Shown here one piece after another: positions 1 to 8,795 of a stretch of 64,000 nucleotides of DNA. The translations under genes were made by a program, and so were the position numbers. The stretch covers positions 1 to 64,000 of the forward strand of contig JAIYAV010000095.1 of NCBI GenBank assembly GCA_027488855.1, read 5' to 3'. This DNA is from Saprospiraceae bacterium (GTDB taxonomy: Bacteria; Bacteroidota; Bacteroidia; Chitinophagales; Saprospiraceae). The notes under the pieces are model-generated. The model did not search any database. It was not told the DNA's origin and worked only from the letters and a program-made list of their open reading frames with translations. Every line of letters begins with the position of its first letter. The first letter of the stretch is position 1.

Positions 1-75
1 AGTCAAACGGATGCCGTACTAGATGGCGATCTTGATGAATTTTTGAAAGCGTATTTAATGCACCACGAAAATTAG
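1..75 (+). CDS. C-terminal fragment of an unidentified CDS (…SQTDAVLDGDLDEFLKAYLMHHEN*)
   Basis: Frame 1 is open from the window edge to the TAG at 73-75. Confidence 0.5.
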   Translation, partial: SQTDAVLDGDLDEFLKAYLMHHEN

Positions 76-153
76 TTGAGGAGTTGAGGCTACCGCGAGC
101 GAATTGGACAAGGACTTTGTCAACATTGCTCGCGGTAGCCTCAACTCCTCAAC
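75..153. repeat. Perfect 26-bp inverted repeat (arms 75-100 and 128-153), family GTTGAGGAGTTGAGG
   Basis: gttgaggagttgaggctaccgcgagc … gctcgcggtagcctcaactcctcaac; begins at the last base of the upstream stop codon. Confidence 0.9.
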
Positions 154-182
154 CTCCCTCAACCTCTCAACTTTTCAACCGT

Positions 183-653
183 ATGTCTCTCTCTCCTTCT
201 TCCCGCGTATGGATTTACGCAAGCAACAAACCCTTTGCTGAAGCTGATGTGCCAACTATCCGCACCAAGTTGCAATACTTTGCCCAGCAATGGGTTAGCC
301 ACAACCGCCAACTGATGGCCGATGCTGATGTGTTGCACAATCGCTTTGTCGTGCTCATGGTCGACGAATCACAAGCAGATGCCAGTGGTTGTTCGATCGA
401 CAAATCGGTGGCATTCCTCAAAGGCCTCCAAGCCGAATATGGAGTAGACTTGTTCAATCGGATGATTTTTTCTTACCAGGATGCCAATGGAGTGGTCAAT
501 TCAGTAGATCGGGAGACTTTTGCCCGCTTGTATGCTACCGAACAAATCAACGAAAACACCTTGGTTTTTGACCCCTTGGTAGCGACTAAGGCAGACTTGG
601 ATCAAGGCTTTGTGAAAAAATTGGGCCAAAGCTGGCACAAGCGTATGATTTGA
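183..653 (+). CDS. Conserved protein resembling Bacteroidota 'ABC transporter ATPase' annotations; start trimmed from 84 to 183
   Basis: ORF MSLSPSSRVWIYASNKPFAEADV…; the upstream 33 codons lie in the inverted repeat. Confidence 0.65.
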   Translation: MSLSPSSRVWIYASNKPFAEADVPTIRTKLQYFAQQWVSHNRQLMADADVLHNRFVVLMVDESQADASGCSIDKSVAFLKGLQAEYGVDLFNRMIFSYQDANGVVNSVDRETFARLYATEQINENTLVFDPLVATKADLDQGFVKKLGQSWHKRMI

Positions 654-769
654 TTTTGCAGATTGAGGTACCGAAATGTAGATTTTTATCCCCTCAATCT
701 TCATTTTTATCCAATATCCCGGATTGGCTTGTGAAATAGTTGCAAATTGTAGTGTAAAATTTACAGACA

Positions 770-1234
770 ATGATCGGAACGGTAAAAAAGTGGTTGGGCA
801 TTGAGGGCGTGAAATTGGAACTCATTTTGGACGAAGACGCTGCCATTCAACCCGGTATGGTGAGTGGGCTGATTCGCTTTACCAGCATGCATTCTCAGGT
901 AGTCACCAAAATCAAAGTGGTCTTGATCGAAACCTATTCCAGAGGCCGCGGTAAGGAAAGGCGGGTGGATGAATACGAACTGGGCAACCTCGAATTACAG
1001 GAAGACATCTCAGTGATTGCAGGCGAAGAGGTAGATGTTGAATTCAGCCTCAGCTACAAACTGGTGCGCTCGGAAATGGATGAGCTGGAAAAATCCAATT
1101 TCTTGTTGTCTCCCTTCGTTAAAGCGGCCAAAAGATTAAGCGCGGTAAAATCGGAATACCGCATCGAAGCCGAGGCCAAAGTCAAAGGCACGGCCCTGAA
1201 TCCTTTCGATAGGAAAGAGGTCATTATCAAATGA
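770..1234 (+). CDS. Spo0M-like (sporulation-control protein, arrestin-fold) protein
   Basis: MIGTVKKWLGIEGVKLELILDEDAAIQPGMVSGLIRFTSMHSQ…VTKIKVVLIE resembles the Spo0M family. Confidence 0.65.
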   Translation: MIGTVKKWLGIEGVKLELILDEDAAIQPGMVSGLIRFTSMHSQVVTKIKVVLIETYSRGRGKERRVDEYELGNLELQEDISVIAGEEVDVEFSLSYKLVRSEMDELEKSNFLLSPFVKAAKRLSAVKSEYRIEAEAKVKGTALNPFDRKEVIIK

Positions 1235-1285
1235 ACCATTCCTGCATTAGCCTGTTCCCTTTCCAATTAAACAGGCGCTATTTTT

Positions 1286-2635
1286 ATGCAAGCACTTACC
1301 CTATTTTGGTTTCGACGCGACTTGCGGCTGCAAGACAATGCGGGATTGTACCATGCCTTAAAAAGTAAATTTCCGGTCCTCCCCCTGTTCATTTTTGATG
1401 CCGATATTCTGGATAAACTAGATGATCCACAGGATGCCCGGGTGAGCTTTTTGCATCAAAGTATTCAGCACTTGCACGAAGAACTCCAAGCGCTCGGCAG
1501 CAGCATCCTGGTGCGTTATGGCAAACCCAGCGAGGTTTGGGCACAAGTCCTGGAGGAATTTGCCATCGCCGAGGTGTACACCAATCACGATTATGAGCCC
1601 ACGGCTATCCAACGTGACGAACAAGTCAAGGCCATGCTCGCGGAGCGTTACATTCCCTTTCATGGGTTTAAGGATCAGGTGATTTTTGAAAAACTGGAGG
1701 TAACCAAGGCCGATGGCAAGCCTTATACGGTATTCACACCTTATAGTCGGATGTGGAAAAACAAGTTGAACTCCCGGATGGAAATGCCCGATGGGGCAGG
1801 GGAGGAGGAGGCTGTTTCGTTTTACCTCAAGCCTTATCCTTGCGAAAAACATTACGCCAATTTTCATCAAATAGAACCCCTGCCTGTCCCTGCGCTCAGT
1901 GCCATGGGATTTCATGCATCTACGGTTGAAATCCCTTCCAGCAACGTCAGTCGTGGCTTGATCAAAACATACGATAAAACCAGAGATTTCCCTTACCTCC
2001 TCGGCACCTCCCGCCTGGGGATTCATTTTCGTTTTGGTACCATCAGCATCCGGGAAAAGGCCCGCCGGGCACAGGAACTGAACGAAACCTTTCTCAATGA
2101 GTTGATCTGGCGTGATTTTTACGCCCAAATCCTCACCAATTTCCCCCATGTGGCCAAGGGCTCCTTCCGCCCCGAATACGACCGCATCGAGTGGCGCAAC
2201 GATGAGAAGGAATTTGAAAAATGGTGTACCGGTAAAACGGGCTACCCCATTGTCGACGCTGCTATGCGCGAACTGAACAGCACAGGCTTCATGCACAACC
2301 GGGTGCGGATGATCACTGCGAGTTTTTTGACCAAACATTTGTTGATTGACTGGCGTTGGGGTGAGGCTTATTTTGCTAAAAAACTCCTCGATTTTGATCT
2401 GGCGAGCAACAATGGGGGCTGGCAATGGGCTGCCGGCTGCGGTACGGATGCGGCGCCGTATTTTCGGGTGTTTAGCCCGGCAGCGCAGCAGGAGAAATTT
2501 GATCCTGAGTACAAGTATGTGCGGAAGTGGGTGCCGGAGTATGGGACGGCAGCTTATCCTAAGCCGATGGTCGACCATAAATTTGCACGGGAGCGCTGTT
2601 TGGAGGTGTACAAAATTGCGCTCAAAGGGGTGTGA
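1286..2635 (+). CDS. phr: Deoxyribodipyrimidine photo-lyase / cryptochrome family
   Basis: MQALTLFWFRRDLRLQDNAGL…; FAD-domain motifs ELIWRDFYAQIL, GYPIVDAAMREL, RVRMITASFLTKHLLIDWRWGE. Confidence 0.95.
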   Translation: MQALTLFWFRRDLRLQDNAGLYHALKSKFPVLPLFIFDADILDKLDDPQDARVSFLHQSIQHLHEELQALGSSILVRYGKPSEVWAQVLEEFAIAEVYTNHDYEPTAIQRDEQVKAMLAERYIPFHGFKDQVIFEKLEVTKADGKPYTVFTPYSRMWKNKLNSRMEMPDGAGEEEAVSFYLKPYPCEKHYANFHQIEPLPVPALSAMGFHASTVEIPSSNVSRGLIKTYDKTRDFPYLLGTSRLGIHFRFGTISIREKARRAQELNETFLNELIWRDFYAQILTNFPHVAKGSFRPEYDRIEWRNDEKEFEKWCTGKTGYPIVDAAMRELNSTGFMHNRVRMITASFLTKHLLIDWRWGEAYFAKKLLDFDLASNNGGWQWAAGCGTDAAPYFRVFSPAAQQEKFDPEYKYVRKWVPEYGTAAYPKPMVDHKFARERCLEVYKIALKGV

Positions 2636-2650
2636 AACTCGAAGTTTTTT

Positions 2651-2786
2651 GATTTGGCTCCGCCAAATTATTTTTCTTCACCACGACGACACGACGGACA
2701 CGACGTTTTTAGCGCTTCGCGCTTAAGACACGACGCGCAGCGTCGTGTTAGCTGAGCTTAACGTCGTGTCCGTCGTGTCGTCGTGG
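2651..2786. repeat. CACGACG-family palindrome, copy A: 27-bp perfect outer stem (2681-2707 / 2760-2786) enclosing hairpins
   Basis: ccacgacgacacgacggacacgacgtt … aacgtcgtgtccgtcgtgtcgtcgtgg; inner hairpins agcgc-ttc-gcgct and acacgacgc-gca-gcgtcgtgt; flanking hairpin atttggc-tcc-gccaaat. Confidence 0.9.
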
Positions 2787-2825
2787 GGAATAAAAAATAA
2801 TCGTTGTGGTGAATAATATCAACTT

Positions 2826-3203
2826 TCAAAGTACCAGTCGAGTAATGCCATCTTTGACAAGTGGGACATTGAAATTAACCAACATACCTAAACTACAATT
2901 GGCCAATTTCATGTATGTCATTAATTGAGCTTGATAGATAGGATTCATAACCTCTACTGCTTTTAGTTCGAGAATAACTTTTTCCTCTACTAAAAGATCA
3001 ATTCTATATCCTGAATCAAGTAAAACTCCCTTGTAGACAATGGGAAGTAATTTCTGCTGTTCAACGATTAAGCCAGCATCCTCTAACTCTTTTTTAAGGC
3101 AAATTTCATAAGTTGATTCTAATAAACCCGGACCGAGTGTTCGGTGAACTTCAAAAATACAATCGAATATTTTATTCGATAAATCCTTATACAAGTATCC
3201 CAT
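2826..3203 (-). CDS. GxxExxY protein (PD-(D/E)XK nuclease-like)
   Basis: MGYLYKDLSNKIFDCIFEVHRTLGPGLLESTYEICL contains GPGLLESTY; downstream YRIDLLVEEKVILELKAVE resembles a D…ExK core; start trimmed from 3299 to the MGYLYKDL methionine. Confidence 0.85.
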   Translation of the reverse strand: MGYLYKDLSNKIFDCIFEVHRTLGPGLLESTYEICLKKELEDAGLIVEQQKLLPIVYKGVLLDSGYRIDLLVEEKVILELKAVEVMNPIYQAQLMTYMKLANCSLGMLVNFNVPLVKDGITRLVL

Positions 3204-3231
3204 TGTTGCGTTCTTTTGTTCAAACCATAAT

Positions 3232-3302
3232 AAGCGCGAAGCGCAAAAACGTCGTGCCCGTCGTGTCGTCGTGGTGAATATACAATTTGGCGCAGCCAAA
3301 TC
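3232..3302. repeat. CACGACG-family repeat, copy B (half-element, inverted relative to the left half of copy A)
   Basis: gcgcgaagcgc aaaaacgtcgtgcccgtcgtgtcgtcgtggtga atatac aatttggcgcagccaaatc. Confidence 0.85.
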
Positions 3303-3321
3303 AAAAAAACACCGTCGTATT

Positions 3322-3362
3322 AAAAAACGCCAACCAGGATTACTCCCGATTGGCGTCTTTTA
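3322..3362 (-). terminator. Rho-independent terminator-like hairpin downstream of the susD-like gene
   Basis: aaaaaacgccaacc…gattggcgtctttt; T-tract on the minus strand. Confidence 0.6.
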
Positions 3363-3410
3363 TTCATAGAGACACGATCAATCGTTCTCTAACCTTATAC
3401 ACAATCCGGC

Positions 3411-5150
3411 TTAGTAGCCTGGGTTCTGCTTCAGGATATCAGCACCGATGATGTCGATCTGATCTTGTGGGATTGGCAGCAATTCATGCTTTCCAGCAGT
3501 GAATTTAGACCCGCCCAGTGTACCTGCCAAAAACTTGGACTCGTAGGTCAGGTATGCATTGATAGCAGCATCCGCGATACCCCAGCGTACGAGGTCATAG
3601 AAGCGGTGACCTTCACCAGACAATTCAATCTTGCGCTCAAAACGTACTGCATTGCGCGCAACGTTTTTGTCGGTCCAAGCAGTGTTGTACAAGCCGATTA
3701 CGTAGTTGGCAGCGTTAGAGCCGTTAGCACGTTTTACAAAGCCAGCAGGGTTCGCTGCACGAGCACGGATCAGGTTGACATATTCCCGAGCTTTTTCCAG
3801 GCTACCGATTTCAACTTCGCACTCAGCAGCCATCAGCAGTACATCTGCAAAACGGATGATGGTGAAGTTTTGAGCAGTATAACCAGGAGTCCAGGAAGTG
3901 TTGTCTTGCAATGAACCAACATCAGACTTGTAGTAAGTATACTTCTTGGGAGAGTAAGGACCACCGTTGGGCTGGTTGCGAATCCAAGCCACACCGGGGT
4001 GATCTTGCCAATCCAGGAATGGAATACCGCGACGGCCAACTGACCAGTCGAGACGTGGATCCAAAGTGCCTGCATCTGGCGTAAAGGCATCGCCTGAACC
4101 AACACCCATGTCCGTTTTTACCTGGTTTGCACCAGTGTTGTAGCTACCATCCAACAGTGGAAGACCATTGGCGTCTACGCGGAAAGAGTTCACCAATTCG
4201 AAGCTAGGCTGGAAGAATCCACAGCAGTTACCAGGACCGTTAGGACCAGTGTTGTATGGATAGTTCAAGTCAAATTCAGCGTTGGCGTTGTTTACGCTAC
4301 CCGTGTTGGCAGCTGCCTGCCAAGCCCATACGGATTCAGCATTGTTGTCGTTAGAACCTTTGTACAGGTCGCCATACCTGGCTTCCAGTGCATACTTTCT
4401 ATTGTTGCTGGTTTTGCCATTGGCGATACAAGCGTCGAATTGAGCTTTGGCTTCAGCATACTTCTTCTGATACAGGTAAGTTTTGCCGAGGTAAGCAGCA
4501 GCAGCCCACTTGTTTACGCGACCTACCTGACCCTGAGTTTCAGGCAGGTTGTCCAGTGCAAATTTGAAGTCTGCTTCAATCTTAGGCCACAGATCTTGGT
4601 TGTTTGGCACTTTTTCGATGCCACTACCATAATCTACACTTTCGTCAACATAAGGTGTGTTGTTGAAGTTGCGCTTCAATTGGAAGTAGAAGTGTGCGCG
4701 CAAGAAACGGACCTGTGCCGAAACACTGGTCTTGGTTGCTGCAGTCACATCTGGCTGAGCATCAGCGATGAGGCGCAACACGAGGTTGGCGCGAGCGATG
4801 CCTTCATACAAACCGACAAAGTTATCGCGGATAACCCCTTGCGTTGATTGGTACTCAAAACGCTGGATTGGGTTGATGTCAGAAAAGTCACCGGGGTCGG
4901 TACCTTTGTTGGCATCACCACCACGAACACTACCCCAAACCCAGTTGATGGGGTGAACCATCCGGCGGCCACGGCCACTGACTTGGGAATACACAGAAAT
5001 CAGGGCAGCTTCGATGCCCTTAGAAGTGGTCAATTGGGCATTGGCCAACTGACCGGTTGGAGCAACCTCCAAAAAGCTATCCTTACAGGCAAAGCCAATC
5101 AGAGCCAACAAGGCCAGGGCAAAACCAGTAATGAGCAATCTATTTTTCAT
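3411..5150 (-). CDS. RagB/SusD family nutrient-uptake outer-membrane lipoprotein
   Basis: Signal and lipobox MKNRLLITGFALALLALIGFACKDSFLEVAPTG; SusD-type C-terminus ERKIELSGEGHRFYDLVRWG. Confidence 0.92.
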   Translation of the reverse strand: MKNRLLITGFALALLALIGFACKDSFLEVAPTGQLANAQLTTSKGIEAALISVYSQVSGRGRRMVHPINWVWGSVRGGDANKGTDPGDFSDINPIQRFEYQSTQGVIRDNFVGLYEGIARANLVLRLIADAQPDVTAATKTSVSAQVRFLRAHFYFQLKRNFNNTPYVDESVDYGSGIEKVPNNQDLWPKIEADFKFALDNLPETQGQVGRVNKWAAAAYLGKTYLYQKKYAEAKAQFDACIANGKTSNNRKYALEARYGDLYKGSNDNNAESVWAWQAAANTGSVNNANAEFDLNYPYNTGPNGPGNCCGFFQPSFELVNSFRVDANGLPLLDGSYNTGANQVKTDMGVGSGDAFTPDAGTLDPRLDWSVGRRGIPFLDWQDHPGVAWIRNQPNGGPYSPKKYTYYKSDVGSLQDNTSWTPGYTAQNFTIIRFADVLLMAAECEVEIGSLEKAREYVNLIRARAANPAGFVKRANGSNAANYVIGLYNTAWTDKNVARNAVRFERKIELSGEGHRFYDLVRWGIADAAINAYLTYESKFLAGTLGGSKFTAGKHELLPIPQDQIDIIGADILKQNPGY

Positions 5151-5195
5151 GTTAGATCATTTATTTAGCTTAACAACTTAAGCAGTTAAGTGTTT

Positions 5196-8100
5196 TTAGA
5201 AACCAACGTTTACACCAATGTTAAAGCTTCTGGTCAGTGGGTAGTTACCTACGTCGATACCGAATTGAGTATCGGCATCTCCACCTACTGATGGATCCAA
5301 ACCTTCGTACTTGGTGAAGGTCACCAGGTTGTTGGCAGAAGCAAATACCCGCAGACGGGTAATTTTAAACTTAGCCAGCATAGAAGAAGGCAGGGTATAA
5401 CCCAATCCCAGGTTCTGCAAACGGACATAAGAGCCATCTTCAACATAGAAAGAGTTGGCTTGGGTGTTGGTGCTGAAGTTAGATGCGGTTTCGAAAATTG
5501 GAATAGTCGCGCCACGGTTGGTTGGAGACCAAGAATCCTTCACACGTTCTGAAATGGCAGCTCCCTGGAAAGATGGGAAGAAGTCGGTAAACCACTTAGA
5601 AGCATTGAAAATCTTGTTGCCGAATACACCGTTGGCGTAGAGGGTGAAGTCAAAATCTTTGTAAGTCAGTGTCAAACCAATACCACCTGAAAAATCAGGC
5701 ACTGGGCTACCCAAGTAAGTACGGTCGTTTACATCGATTTTGTTGTTTCCATCCAGGTCGGCATAACGGAAACGGCCAATGCCTTTACCGTCCTGTGCAG
5801 GTGCAGCCGCAACTTCTTCAGCAGTTTGGAACAAACCAGTCACTTGGTAACCAAAGAAGGCAGAAATGGACTGACCCAACTGGTTACGGATTGGTTGAAG
5901 ACCACGGTAACCTGGGTTAACAGTAGTCAGGTAAGTCAAACCTGGAGCCAGGGAGGTAATTTCGTTCTTCAAAATACCTGCAGTCACGTTCAGTTCGTAC
6001 TTCAAGTCGCCTACTACATTACCCCGAGTGATCACCTGGATGTCTACCCCAGCGTTCAGCATCTCCGCAATGTTTACTGCGGGAGGAGCTGCGTCAACAC
6101 CGTTGGTAGCAGCAATAGGTACTTGCAACAACAAATCACGGGTTTTCTTGTTCCAAACGTCCAAAATCACGTCCAATTTGCCATTGAAGAAGGTACCGTC
6201 AAAACCGATGTTCTGCGTAACCGAAGTTTCCCACTTGGCATCAGGGTTACCGATACGAGTCCGGTAGAAACCAGGAACTGCGCTGGAGTTCGTACCATTG
6301 ATGTCATAAGAAGATGCACCGATGCTACCGCCAAACAAGTTGAACTGGTTGTTGGGGTTAACGTTGTTGGAGTTACCCATGATCCCGTAACCACCACGGA
6401 TCTTCAAATCGTCGATCCACTTCAGGTTTTCCATGAACTTTTCGGAAGAAATCCGCCAAGCAGCCGAGAAGGCTGGGAATACCCCGTAACGGTTGTTTTC
6501 ACCAAAACGAGAAGAACCGTCGCGACGCACAAGGCCAGTCACGATGTATTTGTCGTTAAAATTGTAGGCAACCCGACCGAAGTAAGAAGCAAAGTTTACG
6601 CCTTTGCCGTAGTTACTACCTGGAGGGTTAGGCGTTGTGTTAGGCAGGGTAATGAAGTCTGGGTCATTGGAGAATGGGTTCAGACCACTACCGCTGATGT
6701 TCCGGAAACGACCGTCATTCAGGGCTTCCTGACCTACCAAAACGTCGACGCTGTGTACACCAAACTTCTTCTTATAGTTGGCCGTATTGGTAACTACCCA
6801 ACCAAAGTTAAAGCCACCACCTTCGTTGTAGGTAAATGCAGAGTTGTTTTCAGAGTTCTCGTATTGGATACCGAAGTAGCCTACGTTGTAGAAACTACCG
6901 TAGTTGCCACCCAAGCTGGTGCGTACCACCAAACCTGGGATCAGGTCGTACTCGGCATAAATGTTACCAAAGAAGCTGGTGTTGAAGCCACGGTTGTCGC
7001 GGATACGGTCGCGGTTGGCAACTGGGTTACGTGGGTTGTTGAAACCTTTGGATGCAGTACCAGCATAACCACCAAATTCGTCATAAACTGGAATGATGGA
7101 AGGCATGCGGAAAGCCTGTAGTACGTCGTTTTCGTCGTCACCTACACCCAAACCACCGTTATTTCCTTGTTGACCCAACACCTGGCGATAAGTGAACTGT
7201 AAATTTTCACCGATGCGCAATTTGTTGGTCAGGTTGAACTCAGAGTTGGCGCGGAAAGCGTGACGCTTGAATTCATTGTAAATCATGATCCCAGACTGAT
7301 CCTGGGTGCTCAAACCGAAGTAAAAGCGGCTGTTTTCACCACCACCGGAGAAACCCAAAGAGTGGCGAGTGATCGGTGCAGTACGCGTAAGCGCATCGTA
7401 CCAGTCAGTACCGGCTTTGTTCGCTTTGGTAACCTGATAAATGCCACCACGAGTTGGGTCAACGTTGTACTTGGCCTTCTCGGCTTCCAGGTTCACGCTA
7501 CCAACCACCCCGGAATTGCTACCTACACTGAGGTAGTCAGGAAGAACTGGTGCATTACCGCCCAAACCAATGGAACCGAACTGAGGGTGCGCAAACTTGA
7601 TACCAGAGTTGGTATAACCTTGTGCGGTCCACTTAGCAAAATCGGTAGGGTTCATCATTGCCTGGCCAGTACCTGGATCGGTGAAACCATACAGACCATC
7701 ATAAGTTACACTCAACTTACGAGCGCTTTTTGAGCCTTTCTTAGTGGTGTAAACGATTACCCCACTCGCTGCACGAGCACCATAGATTGAAGCCGCCGCA
7801 GCGTCTTTCAATACGGTGGTAGATTCGATGTCGCCAGGGTTGAGGAAGTCGGTAGAACCAACTGGAACCCCGTCCACGATGTACAATGGCTCGTTGCCAC
7901 CGAAAGAACCGAAGCCACGTACACGGATTTGGCTAGTTGTACCCGGCTGACCGTTGGTTACTACGGTTACCCCAGATACACGACCAGCCAACTGCTGCTC
8001 TACGTTACCAGAAGGAACCAGTACCAGGTCTTTGGCCTTTACGGTTGATACCGCACCAGTTGCTTCCCGGCGGCTATCTACGGTATAACCCGTTACAACC

Positions 8101-8429
8101 AATTCTTTAAGTGTAGATACATCTTCTTGCAAAGTGATTGCATAAGTGCTCTGAGCATCCAGTGCAATTTCAACGGTGCGGTAACCGATGAAACTGACCA
8201 CCAGTGCACCACCAGTGCTTGGAACCTCCAATGAGAAGGCGCCGTCTAAATCGGTAACTGCACCGGATGCAGTACCTTTTAGTAGAACGTTAACTCCAGG
8301 TAAGCTTTCGCGATTGGCGTCAGTGATCTTCCCACTGACCGTCCGTTGTCCGATTGCTGCAACGGCCGGCAAGCACAGCAGCAGGAATACGGCGAGCCTC
8401 TGAAGTAGAGCTGAATAGCTGTTTTTCAT
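5196..8429 (-). CDS. SusC/RagA family TonB-linked outer-membrane protein
   Basis: Carboxypeptidase-like repeat ISGKITDANRESLPGVNVLLKGT-type N-terminus, plug motif VTGYTVDSRREATGAVSTV, VYTTKKGS, long β-barrel region. Confidence 0.95.
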   Translation of the reverse strand: MKNSYSALLQRLAVFLLLCLPAVAAIGQRTVSGKITDANRESLPGVNVLLKGTASGAVTDLDGAFSLEVPSTGGALVVSFIGYRTVEIALDAQSTYAITLQEDVSTLKELVVTGYTVDSRREATGAVSTVKAKDLVLVPSGNVEQQLAGRVSGVTVVTNGQPGTTSQIRVRGFGSFGGNEPLYIVDGVPVGSTDFLNPGDIESTTVLKDAAAASIYGARAASGVIVYTTKKGSKSARKLSVTYDGLYGFTDPGTGQAMMNPTDFAKWTAQGYTNSGIKFAHPQFGSIGLGGNAPVLPDYLSVGSNSGVVGSVNLEAEKAKYNVDPTRGGIYQVTKANKAGTDWYDALTRTAPITRHSLGFSGGGENSRFYFGLSTQDQSGIMIYNEFKRHAFRANSEFNLTNKLRIGENLQFTYRQVLGQQGNNGGLGVGDDENDVLQAFRMPSIIPVYDEFGGYAGTASKGFNNPRNPVANRDRIRDNRGFNTSFFGNIYAEYDLIPGLVVRTSLGGNYGSFYNVGYFGIQYENSENNSAFTYNEGGGFNFGWVVTNTANYKKKFGVHSVDVLVGQEALNDGRFRNISGSGLNPFSNDPDFITLPNTTPNPPGSNYGKGVNFASYFGRVAYNFNDKYIVTGLVRRDGSSRFGENNRYGVFPAFSAAWRISSEKFMENLKWIDDLKIRGGYGIMGNSNNVNPNNQFNLFGGSIGASSYDINGTNSSAVPGFYRTRIGNPDAKWETSVTQNIGFDGTFFNGKLDVILDVWNKKTRDLLLQVPIAATNGVDAAPPAVNIAEMLNAGVDIQVITRGNVVGDLKYELNVTAGILKNEITSLAPGLTYLTTVNPGYRGLQPIRNQLGQSISAFFGYQVTGLFQTAEEVAAAPAQDGKGIGRFRYADLDGNNKIDVNDRTYLGSPVPDFSGGIGLTLTYKDFDFTLYANGVFGNKIFNASKWFTDFFPSFQGAAISERVKDSWSPTNRGATIPIFETASNFSTNTQANSFYVEDGSYVRLQNLGLGYTLPSSMLAKFKITRLRVFASANNLVTFTKYEGLDPSVGGDADTQFGIDVGNYPLTRSFNIGVNVGF

Positions 8430-8520
8430 GAACTAGCAGAATTTAAGATTGGTTAAATAAGAATGTAATTCAAACCCGATTACCACAGTGTTACTAAGCG
8501 TTAATTTGAGAACAATCCGT

Positions 8521-8528
8521 CAAAAATA
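8521..8528 (-). promoter_or_regulatory. Candidate Bacteroidota -7 element (TAnnTTTG) upstream of susC
   Basis: Plus strand CAAAAATA = minus strand TATTTTTG; no convincing -33 element seen. Confidence 0.3.
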
Positions 8529-8795
8529 GTATTTTGGTATAAAATTTGGCGATTTGTTGAAAAAAATTATTTTTAGTGCAACGAAAAGCAATTTTCCCAA
8601 AAACTTGATGGAATCCCCAAAACCCTACCAGCTCAACGTTTTAGTACAATCCATCGCGGCCTGGACATCGGAAAAAATGTAAAAAAAAGTCTTTTCAGAA
8701 TAATCGAGATTTTTTTAGAGTGGACTCAGAATAAAGCAAAAGGCATTTATCTTGCGGCGGTAAAAATGGGGAGATTCCCAATAAACTAAAGGTCA

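Larger units (their letters stand above)
2644..3310. mobile_element. Putative small inverted-repeat-bounded element carrying a GxxExxY nuclease-like gene
   Basis: Left end gttttttgatttggctccgccaaatt…caccacgacgacacgacggacacgacgtttttagcgcttcgcgctt matches the reverse complement of the right end (aagcgcgaagcgcaaaaacgtcgtgcccgtcgtgtcgtcgtggtgaatatacaatttggcgcagccaaatcaaaaaaac) over ~70 bp. Confidence 0.45.

Noticed and set aside
84-182. N-terminal extension of the 84-653 ORF
   Set aside because: Translates the inverted repeat; a better start is the methionine at 183.
1418-2578. 386-aa minus-strand ORF
   Set aside because: Fully antisense to the clear photolyase gene; no recognisable protein motifs.
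2651-2786. tRNA or tmRNA interpretation of the cloverleaf-like palindrome
   Set aside because: No T-loop or anticodon-type conserved bases recognised, and the stem is a long repeat of ACGACG words.
2651-3302. CRISPR-like reading of the CACGACG repeats
   Set aside because: Too few copies, inverted orientation and no regular unique spacers.
5826-7121. 431-aa plus-strand ORF
   Set aside because: Antisense to the SusC-like gene; composition looks like a mirror of its codons, with no family resemblance.
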